Source: Aquarana catesbeiana
Lineage: Eukaryota; Chordata; Amphibia; Anura; Ranidae
Assembly: GCF_042186555.1 (NCBI RefSeq)
Contig: NC_133326.1
Location: forward strand, 437,594,846-437,658,845
DNA: 64,000 nucleotides
Reading direction: 5' to 3'
The position numbers and the translations under genes were made by a program. Below are positions 55,570 through 64,000 of this stretch, one piece after another (position 1 is the first letter of the stretch; the number at the start of each line of letters is the position of its first letter). The notes under the pieces are model-generated. The model saw only the letters and a list, made by a program, of their open reading frames with translations, was not told the DNA's origin and searched no databases.

Positions 55570-56719
55570 AGTGTTTTTTCTGCTCTGGCTGCTTATTTAC
55601 ATGTGACAGCAGTGATCAGCTGAGCTGTCTGTCACTGCAGTTACTGAAGGTTTGCACTGACAGGCGGTCTGAATGGGATACAGCCTTACTAAAGGAGGAA
55701 ATAACTCTTCTCACCTGGGGGCTGACAGGCTAAACTATGACTGTGATCAGTGGTGGGTCTGCACTGATGGATGTCTGAATGAGCCGGTAACATTCTATTA
55801 AGTGTTAACCCAAAAAAAAAAAAAAAAATCCTGTTCCCTTAAAGCATGTTTTACAGTGCTTGTGCTGTGTCATTTGGACCCCTCTATCACCTGCAATACC
55901 TGGCTGATCCTGCCTGGCTATACCCTTCCCCCTGTAAACTGACCATGGTGTATCATGGCGGCTGAGCCCTGACACCTTGGTCAGTTTATTTGCTTCCATC
56001 GTCCGCAGCCCTGCTCTGTCTCCTCTGTTCTCTCTCCCCCCTCCCTCCCTGCCTGTCAGCTCTGTGTCCATGCCGCTCTGCTCCCCACCCCCCTCCCCTC
56101 CTGCTGCTCAAACTATGGTTAAAATTACATAATCCTCTCTATGCATTAATGTAATGTGCCCTATGTCTATGCCTTATAAAAATAATGCGGCAATATACCT
56201 GTCTCAGAACGCCGATCGGCGGTCACGTGATTCGGCGTCTTTCCTCTCTCGCATGACAGCTGTAGCGGGCGGGGACGCCTCTCTCCTCCTCTCCTTCTCC
56301 CCTCCTGGCTGACGTCAGTGGGGGATCCTCTACCCCGCCCACTGCAACTGTCAGGCCGAGAGAGGAAAGACCCTGTTGTAGGCTGACAACACACATCATT
56401 TTTGTGGACGTATTGGTGTCATCCCTTCCCAGTTTTCTTTTGCTCCTGCTCTCCCATTTTTAAAACACTAATCATTCTGTAGTAGGGGGTCTACTTAGAC
56501 TCCTTGAGACACAGGATGTATGTGCAGGACGGCTCTGAATTTCTGACATGATCAACAGGTATGTTTTTTGCATTTGTCAGATAGAACAAAACCTTTTTCA
56601 AAAGTATATTTAACAGACCAATAGCGAGCAAATTCAGTGTTGAAGTTTACATGCACTTTGGTTTGCTATTATATATGATTGCTTCCTTACCTCACATATC
56701 TATTATGTATTTACTGCAG
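55570..56719. other. jade2: Intron interval up to the splice acceptor of the next jade2 exon
   Basis: No element ends recognised. C/T-rich stretches occur at 56020-56100 and 56230-56310. It ends TATTTACTGCAG, the acceptor for the exon at 56720. Confidence 0.55.
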
Positions 56720-56805
56720 GTCACACAACATCATGGTCAAGGTGTTCCAAAATACCGACCACAAAAACCACCTGTGCCAGGCAGAAGGAGAAGAAGCCAT
56801 CGGAG
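56720..56805 (+). CDS. jade2: jade2 second coding exon (JADE2 residues 20-48)
   Basis: The 86-nt exon lies between acceptor TTTACTGCAG and donor GTTTGT (56806). Joined to the previous exon it completes the split Ser codon (A+GT). It then encodes HTTSWSRCSKIPTTKTTCAR followed by QKEKKPSE, ending in phase 0. Human JADE2, as I recall it, has SRCSKLPSSTK and EKKPSE at the same place, and the next exon should start with VFRTDLITAMK. The exact phase match, the conserved SRCSK and EKKPSE blocks and good splice sites make the call firm. The donor is a less usual GTTTGT. The following exon is not in the window, so the next intron exceeds 7,194 bp. Confidence 0.9.
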
Positions 56806-56946
56806 GTTTGTTGTTTTTGCTCACATTTTAAAGATCCCACTACATATTTATAATTAAATATTCGTGCTGCCTGATCCAAGTTAACACATCTGCACTTTGA
56901 TGACTAATGCAGCCCTGTGTTTATTTGTAACAAATAACACAATTTA

Positions 56947-57341
56947 GGCTCCATGCACACTAGCATTTTTAATAAGCTCAAAAAAAGCTGGAAAAAAATG
57001 CTGAATGAAAAATACTGCTGATAGCATGTTTGTGCCAGCTTCTAGTAGCTTTTAAAAGCATTTAGAAGCTTTTTAGGAGTGCTTTTGCAGTGTAAAAAAA
57101 AAGCATTTTAGTAGCATGTAGAAGCAGTTCAGTGTGTTTAGGAGCGTTTAGGGTTTTTTTCTGTTGGAAAAACTGTACAAAAACATTTTTTTTTCTGCTC
57201 CTGCATGCTGAAGTTTAAAAAATGCTAATAGCCCAATGTAGTGTGCATGGACATAGGATAACACTATTTAGCTTCTAGGAGTAGAAAAAAATGCTATTAC
57301 AGCTTCTAGGAGCTTAAAAAAATGCTAGTGTGCATGGAGCC
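56947..57341. mobile_element. Palindromic MITE (ends GGCTCCATGCACACTAGC)
   Basis: The perfect inverted ends GGCTCCATGCACACTAGC and GCTAGTGTGCATGGAGCC enclose A/T-rich sequence with repeated AGCTTCTAGGAG. Same family as 9698-9945. It begins 141 bp after exon 56720-56805. Confidence 0.88.
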
Positions 57342-57708
57342 TTAAGCAGTCATTGAGGATTATTTATTCCTGATGGCAATCAAAAAGGTTATTTTTCTCT
57401 AAAGAGTGCAGCAGATTGTCAATACAGTGTCTTATTTTATGTAATATTCTATAGTGCTGAATGTTTCCAAGCATGTTTTTGTTTTTCAATTTCTTACAGT
57501 AAATGAAGCATGCAGAAGGATTAAAGCCACTTTGTGTGGGCATTTTGTAGTAGTTTGTTGAGGAAGGTGCTGGGCTTTGTACTGACTTTTTAAAATAAAT
57601 ATATTATAAACCTTGCCAATTTTTGTACTGCGTCTATGTAGACTATAGACATTTCTAAATAAAAATCAAAATAAAATTACCTTTTAAAGGGAAAACCACC
57701 CTGATTTA
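57342..57708. other. jade2: Intron interval
   Basis: AT-rich; no gene or element recognised. Confidence 0.45.
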
Positions 57709-58008
57709 AGGCTGCATTCACACCTGAGCGTTTCGTTTTCAGGCATCAAGTCGCATGTTTCTACCATTTTTTTACCACTTTTTTGCTGCTTTTTTGCCAC
57801 AATTTTGCACAGGTTAAAAAGGTCACCAATGTAAAAAGCAGAAAAACGCCTGTAATCTGCCCAAAAAGAAGCTCATGTACCTTTTTGAGCCTCAGGTTAC
57901 AAAACGCTCAGATGTGAACAGGGGCCATTTAAATGAATGGGATTTTGATTGTTGGGCGTTTTTTTGGGTGTTATACAAGCTGAAAATGCTCAGATGTGAA
58001 TGCAGCCT
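57709..58008. mobile_element. Palindromic MITE (ends AGGCTGCATTCACACC)
   Basis: The inverted ends AGGCTGCATTCACACC and ATGTGAATGCAGCCT (one change). It shares the internal block AAAAAGCAGAAAAACGCCTG with the copy at 9393-9695. Confidence 0.88.
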
Positions 58009-58365
58009 TACAGTTTTGGGTAGATGCCTGGTGGGTTAAATAACCTATTATCTTCTGTTATTAACCTGGGAATCCAGTAGCAGAGTGTCCCTGGAGGGTC
58101 TACTCCAGTTCAGCCACCTTCTACCTTGTTGGCACTGTTGTCTGGGTTAGTTTGTCACATGCTCCCTGACACAAACTTGGAAGGAAGAAAATAACATTCT
58201 TTTTTGTCTAGGAGCTGAGCAAAACATTTATCAATATGTGGAAGGTAGAGTTTCAGGAAGGGCTTTTGGATTTTAGTGATTTTCAATCTTGATTTCATTT
58301 TCTAAAGGTACACTGCAGTGTACCATTTTATGCTGAATGCATTCATGTCCCCTGGAATTATTCTT
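58009..58365. other. jade2: Intron interval
   Basis: No gene or element recognised. Confidence 0.45.
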
Positions 58366-58424
58366 TAAGCTCTGGTTCACACCAGTGCAATTTGTCATGC
58401 AATTTGACAATTTAGAATCACATA

Positions 58425-61400
58425 ACAAGGCGGGGGGGCACAATGCGGACGTGATGCGTTCGCACATCTGAGGGGAGTGACCTGACACGGTGCCTGTGCG
58501 AGCCCATGGAGGAGGTCCCGGTGAACTGCCGAGAACCGAGCGGCGTGTGAGACCGTGGATCTCCGGTGGATGAAGGCCGTTGGACTCGCTCGCATCGGCC
58601 ACGGTTTACATAGCGGTTTACATAGCGGAGGGAGGATCGGAGGTAGACTGGCGAGGTGAGCAGCGAATGGGTGTGAAGCACGGTGGTCACCCTCCGGAGC
58701 AGTCAGCTCCCGCTGTCCTCCCTCCCTCCCCCCCCCCTCCCCGGCTGCCTCTCTCTGTTCCCCTGGCCGGCGTGGTAGGAGAAAGCGCGTAAGGAAAGAC
58801 CAACAAAGTGAGCCGTCCAGAGAGCCATCCAACCATCCTAGAAATTGTTGGGACTATGTGCTGGAAGGAGTTCCCTCCTGGGGATCAAGTAACAACTATA
58901 AGGAAGGCAGCACGGGAGGGCACCTCTGTTTTTTTGCAAATAAGGTCTAGCCCCGAGATAGTTAAGTAAAGGGTCCCCGGCATAGGAAAATAGGATAGAA
59001 GAAATGACAACAATAAACTTTATGACCTACAATGTTAGAGGTTTAAATACTCCCACCAAGAGACATAAGATCCTAAAAGAATTAAAACGATATGGGGCAG
59101 GGGTGGTCTTTTTACAAAAGACCCACCTATCTCACAAGTCTAATGTGAAATTGCACTCCGGTAACTTCCCAACATGGTATTACGGGGATACAATCACAAA
59201 GAGAGCTAGAGGTGTCGCAATAGGGTTTGCGAAAGGAATCAGATTTGCCTTAGAGGATAGACTGACAGACCCTGAAGGGAGATTCCTCTTCCTAAAAGGT
59301 AAACTAGGTGAAATGGAGTGCACGTTGGCAAATATCTATGCCCCGAATAGGAACCCGATTAAGTATTTAAAGGTTATTTTGGGAAAGTTAATGGAATTTA
59401 AGAGTGGGTATGTGATCCTAATGGGAGATATGAATTTCTGCATGGGCCCAAGTATAGATAGTACATCCCGGGTGCAGGTTACAAACAACGTACAATTAAA
59501 AAAGATAAAACAAAAATTGCATGCATGTCAACTGGTAGATATTTGGAGGATCCTCAACTCTAAAAAACAAGATTTTACGTTTTACTCCCCTGTACACGGG
59601 ACCTACTCCAGGATAGACTATATCTTGGTAGAACATAGAATGATTGAGTGGGTGAAGGACTCCGGTTTAGAAATTTCAACACTGTCGGATCACTCCTCAG
59701 TAAAAATGAAGATGGTAGTCCCTGGTAATCATAGACAATCATATGCTTGGTGCTTAAATGAAGATCTTATTCGGGAAGAGGTGACTTCAGCATTCGTGAG
59801 AAAGGAATTAGAACAATATTTTGAAACAAGCGATACAGGGGAGGTTTCGGGGTCCACCCTGTGGGAGGCGTACAAGGCCTACATAAGGGGGATTCTGATA
59901 GAAGTGGGTACAAGGAGAAAAAAAGAGAGAACTGGGAAAATTAAAAAACTAATGGAAGAGACTTTTAGAGCTGAGCAAGAACATAAGAAATACCAGAAGC
60001 ATATCAAAACTTAGTAATAAAAAGGGATGAACTGAAGGATCTGATGAAATATGTAACAACAAGAACATTCAGTAGAATAACTAAAGAAAGATACCAGTGG
60101 GGGAATAAGTCTAGCAAACATCTTGCCTGGATGTTGCAAAAGAAAAAAGCTATAAATTATATAGAAAAAATTCAAACAAAAGGAGGTGAAATGGTCCATT
60201 CTACCAAGAGTATAACGGAAACATTCAAAAATTACTACCAAGATTTGTACTCGGTAGCCTCTGATGGGGGCCAGTCAGGAGACAAAAGAAGCAGAATTAA
60301 CGATTTCCTCAAAAAGGCTGGACTATCCAAAATTCCAGAGAATTTGAGAGAAACATTGGAGTCCCCAATAACAGAGAAGGAAATAAATAAAGCCCTCTCG
60401 GATTCAGCTCAAGGGAAAAGTCCTGGCCCGGATGGGTTCACAACGTACTACTACAAAAAATACAAAGAGATTCTTATCCCAAGGTTATGCCAATACATTA
60501 ACGGCTTGGGGGGGCAGACTATGAAATTGGCGGAGAGGCTCTGTCTGCCATTATTACAGTAATCTTGAAGGAGGGGAAAGATGGGACGATATGTTCCAGC
60601 TATAGGCCAATCTTGTTGCTAAATGCAGACACAAAACTGTACGCTAAAGTACTGGCAGGTAGGATAAAAGGAGTGATGACTCTCCTGGTACATCCGGACC
60701 AGGTGGGCTTCACTCCCAGAAGGGAGGGAAGGGACAGCGGGGTGAGAACACTGCTCCTCCTCCTCCAGAGGATAAAAGAAAGTGGGCCCCCAGGTCTACT
60801 CCTGTCAATAGACGTCGAAAAGGCCTTTGACAGGGTAGACTGGGGGCTCATGATACAGACTTTAGAAATTATGGGAATTGGCCCTAGAATGATCCGGTGG
60901 ATCAAAACATTATACCATCACCCAACAGCAACTATAAGAATAAATGGACCGCAGTCCCTACCCTTTGAGATGAAAAATAGGACAAGACAAAGGTGTCCTT
61001 TATCCCCGCTCTTGTTTGTACTATCTTTGGAACCACTATTGGCTATGGTACGAAAGAACCCCGACATAAACGGATTTAAGATTGGAGAGGAAGAGCACAA
61101 ACTTGCAGCATTTCCGGATGATGTTTTGTTTTATATTTCCAACCCTCGGATCACAATGCCTAATTTATTAAATACTTTAAAACATTATGGGGAAATATCT
61201 AATTTTAAAATAAATCTAGCAAAGTCAGAAATCCTATATCCCATATAAGCATATGCAAGACAGAAGAACAACTGCTGAAAACAGAATTCAAGTTTTCCTG
61301 GAGGAAGGAACTGAATTACTTGGGAACCAAGTTAGCGAATACTATGAAGAGGACACATAAAATAAACTATATACCGTTGCTAGACGAAATTAGAACTGAA

Positions 61401-63057
61401 TGTAATAGAATAATTGGGAGGCCTATATCATGGATAGGCCGTATTAATATTATAAAGACGGCCCTTCTACCAAAGATTACTTATAAGTTTCAGATGTTGC
61501 CATTGGCTCTACCCAAACCATACCTCAAAAAATTAAAATCAATGATAATGAACTCAGTATGGAAATACAGAAAAGCAAGAGTTTTTTTCGCAATTTTAGG
61601 GCAGGAAAAGAAAAGAGGAGGGCTAGCTGTTCCAGATATTTATAATTATTATAATGCGATTGTGTTGTCAAGGGTGGTCGAATGGGCCAAGGAAAAAAAT
61701 GAAAAAAGATGGGTCAAGATAGAAAAAACACTTAGCAAGGCACAACTAGGAAACATAATATGGAACCCACCACATTATAGGACGATTGATGTAAATACAC
61801 TCGCACTTACACGGAATGTTTTAAAAATTTGGGACAAGATGTATAAACACCTTAATGGGAATTATAATTCTCCACTAATTGCGTTAAAAGATAACAAATT
61901 TTTTGCACCAGGGGAAAAGATAATAGGGGGAAACTGGATAAAAAAAGACACAACACAGTTAAGAGATATAATTAAAAAAGGAAAAATCCTATCACTTCAA
62001 GAGTTAAAACACAATAACGATTTCTGGTTGATTGATGAGTGGCAGTATCTCCAGCTGTACCACTTTATTCAGAGTCTTCCTCACCCTATTAGATCAAGGG
62101 AAGAGTTGACTTCGTTGGAACGGTTGTGTACTGTAGATAACACAAAAAATACGATATCTAGATTGTATAAACTCTTGTTGAAGGTTGAGGAGGTGGAGAT
62201 CCTGCCATATATTAGGAAATGGGAACAGGAATTGTGGTCACATAGGGATAATATCACTATTGGAAAAATACTGAACTTGACTCATAGTTCATCGGTTGAC
62301 ACTAAAACTGCGGAAATGAATTATAAATGCTTAACTAGATGGTACGCAACCCCAGACAAAATCAGTAAATACCAAAAGGATAAATCAGCGGATTATTGGC
62401 GTGGCTGTAAGGAGGTAGGGCCAATGTCACACTTATGGTGGGTTTGTCGCAAAATTAAAAAATTTTGGAAAAATATTATTCATTACGTAAAAGAAATTAC
62501 TAAAAAAGAAATAGTGGAGGATCTGTGGGTTGTGTTGCTCCACGGTGTAGAGGGAGATGTGAAACAATACAAGGAGTCATTGATACCGCATCTGTTAAAT
62601 GCTGCTAAAAAATTCATCCCAAAGAATTGACAAGAAGAGGAAAGTCCATCAATATGGGAGTGGATTGATTCTGTCGAGGAAACTTTTAAAATGGAGTGTT
62701 TGAGAGTAAACTTTGAAGATAACAATGAAGAGTTTAGAGTGAAGTGGGACTGTTGGAGAGAGTTTAAAAGATGGTGGAGTTATGTCGAGGAACTACGAAT
62801 ATAGCTCTACTACGCAGTTAGAAGAATTAAAGCTCTATTCAGGGCGAATACGCAGAGGTAGTGGGGAGAGGTGGGCGTAGACTAGGCTTTAGATTGGGTA
62901 TTAAGGATTGGTATTACTGGGGAAGCTCTGTTGTATTAATTTTATTAATGTATATACTAAGCTACTATGATGTGACAAAGAGTTGGGAAAATAATGAGCT
63001 GTAATGGTGTTTTAAGCTTCCCAAATAGAGTTCGCTGAAGTCGCAAAAAAAAAAAAA
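58425..63057 (+). mobile_element. L1-type LINE C lacking ORF1
   Basis: An exact 11-bp TSD AGAATCACATA flanks it (58414-58424 and 63058-63068), and it has a poly-A tail (63044-63057). The 5' part (58425-59003) is GC-rich and begins with a G-run like an L1 5' UTR. It has no ORF1 and runs directly into ORF2 at 59004. It is more A-rich than LINE B and belongs to a different lineage. Confidence 0.88.
59004..62805 (+). pseudogene. LINE C ORF2 (endonuclease + reverse transcriptase), frameshifted and catalytically altered
   Basis: The ATG at 59004 opens MTTINFMTYNVRGLNTPTKR, an APE-type endonuclease. GDMNF (141-145), SRID (202-205) and SDHSS (228-232) are present, but LQETHL reads LQKTHL, losing the catalytic Glu at residue 39. 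The frame shifts near 60010, 60560 and 61250. The RT shows KSPGPDGFTTYYY, LLSIDVEKAFDRVDW and a degraded motif B (RTRQRCPLSPLLF). The active site reads FPDDVLFYI instead of YADD, keeping both Asp. The C-terminal zinc-knuckle region (DYWRGCKEVGPMSHLWWVC) has lost its first Cys. A TGA at 62628 precedes a readable tail to about 62805 (WEWIDSVEETFKMEC). Confidence 0.88.
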
Positions 63058-63299
63058 AGAATCACATAGGTTGCACCCCATTGCCGGCAATAGAACCGTT
63101 TAAATTGTTGCAAATGGTTGGAAAAAAGTTCCTACACTGTTTTTTTGTGATTTCATTGCGACTTGCATTTGCTTCTATTAAATTAAGTTGCAAGCCGCAA
63201 TGAAATCGGAGGTCCAAATCGCACAGATCTGCGGATTTGAAAACACGCTGAAGGAGCGCAATTTCAAAGCCTCACTGGTGTGAACCAGGGTTGAAGCCT

Positions 63300-64000
63300 A
63301 AGTTTAATCCAAAATCAGGACAAGAGACTATACTAATAATCAATTTGAAACCTTCCGAAGCATGCTAAGGGACGTGTCTTATGCACTCATCAATAGTGCC
63401 CACTATGCCTGCCCTTTTTACCCACCTTTTCTATTTCTTTCTCGAACATCACGGGACACAGAGCCACAGTAATTACTGATGGGTTATATAGGTATCACTG
63501 GTGATTGGACACTGGCACACCCTATCAGGAAGTTCAACCCCCTATATAATCCCTCCCCCTTGCAGGGAATATCCTGATATCCTATACTGGGGCAAGCCAG
63601 GCGAACCGGATCCATTCAAAGTGTCTTTTCATGGCCGAATTGAATGGTACCCGGGCCTCGTGTCCGAAGAAACGAGGTTTTACCCGTAACGCTTCTCTTT
63701 TTAGAGAGCTGGACCCCGCAGATCAGAAAATGGCTTTAAACTTCCTAATTTCTGGCGAGGTGCTTTACGGTCCCAGAACTGTTGGATCCCCCTACTGATG
63801 GGGGCCCCAGTCTCTGACGGTTTTTTCAAACGGAGCCCACCGTGAGAGGTGAAGATTGGGTCTGTGTAAACTGCACCCTGCGGCTGGATAAGGTAAGAGG
63901 AGATTCCACAGAATTTTTGAGTTCTAGTGGCTTTTCTCCTTTAAGGTAAATGCATGCTATGCCTATTGTGACCACCGGGGGCTGCCAAGAGCACAACCTG
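63300..64000. other. Unclassified, repeat-like sequence at the window edge
   Basis: Includes CACGGGACACAGAGCCACAG and a GGGTTATATAGG-type motif that I associate with dispersed amphibian repeats, but no ends or TSD are visible before the window stops. A frame at 63501-63689 is open for 62 codons with no family resemblance. The next jade2 exon is not here. Confidence 0.35.

Larger units (their letters stand above)
37935..56719 (+). other. jade2: jade2 intron between the two coding exons (18,785 bp)
   Basis: Starts GTAAGA and ends TTTACTGCAG. Most of it is transposon: L1 A, Tc1 G with a hAT MITE, the 7.7-kb L1 B, and several MITEs. Confidence 0.85.
58366..63299. mobile_element. Palindromic MITE split by LINE C
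   Basis: The left part (58366-58424) begins TAAGCTCTGGTTCACACCAG and the right part (63069-63299) ends CTGGTGTGAACCAGGGTT, an inverse match. Only about 290 bp belong to the MITE; the rest is the LINE. Confidence 0.85.

Noticed and set aside
56167..56394. 75-codon minus-strand frame near the jade2 exon, in a C/T-rich region
   Set aside because: No splice sites or similarity; low-complexity composition explains it.
63501..63689. Possible exon at the right edge
   Set aside because: No JADE2-like sequence and no convincing acceptor/donor pair; the surrounding DNA looks like a dispersed repeat.
1..64000. Bacterial-type features (operons, CRISPR, phage or defence systems)
   Set aside because: Spliced exons, vertebrate TE families, poly-A tailed LINEs and microsatellites show a vertebrate nuclear genome. 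The tandem arrays have no spacer structure like CRISPR.

Overview
The window is vertebrate, most likely anuran amphibian, nuclear DNA. The evidence is two small spliced exons of a conserved vertebrate gene inside a dense, multi-layered mass of transposable elements: Tc1-type DNA transposons, piggyBac-like and hAT-like elements and their MITEs, a Penelope-like retroelement (PLE), and three L1/Tx1-type LINEs. The repeat mix resembles what I know of ranid frogs; the species is an inference and cannot be settled from the window. I see no bacterial operon, tRNA, rRNA or CRISPR array.

Host gene: exons at 37877-37934 and 56720-56805 (+ strand) join in frame to give the first 48 residues of JADE2 (PHF15), a PHD-finger scaffold of the HBO1/KAT7 histone acetyltransferase complex. 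Almost everything else is therefore intron, or upstream or 5' non-coding sequence, of jade2. The intron between the two exons is 18,785 bp. No later exon is visible before position 64000.

Layout. 237-4394: a Tc1 element holding a piggyBac-type MITE, which itself holds a retro-type insertion with a 242-bp palindrome and a hammerhead-like motif. 4563-16213: five more Tc1 copies, plus palindromic MITEs, a GACTAAAAT repeat, a compact promoter-like unit and microsatellites. 16214-19366: mostly unclassified. 19367-33332: a 14-kb PLE on the minus strand (N-terminal region, reverse transcriptase, GIY-YIG endonuclease) bounded by long inverted arms. Its left arm contains a 5.5-kb internally deleted piggyBac element, and its coding part is split by two MITEs and a tandem duplication. 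33344-37876: intron with TTAA-flanked MITEs. 38030-44450: a decayed minus-strand L1-type LINE joined to half a Tc1, which carries a hAT MITE with a 34-bp polypyrimidine minisatellite. 44858-52543: a nearly full-length plus-strand L1/Tx1 LINE with intact ORF1 and an ORF2 with a single in-frame stop. 52661-58008: MITEs around exon 3. 58425-63057: a third L1 that has a 5' region but no ORF1, inserted inside another MITE.

The mobile genes do not work together as a system. They are independent parasites at different stages of decay, and their target-site duplications (TSDs) allow the order of insertion to be read. I did not find a clearly new biological system. The best candidates for follow-up are the PLE with inverted arms and hammerhead-like motifs, the piggyBac derivative that keeps only a zinc-binding C-terminal domain, and the ORF1-less L1.
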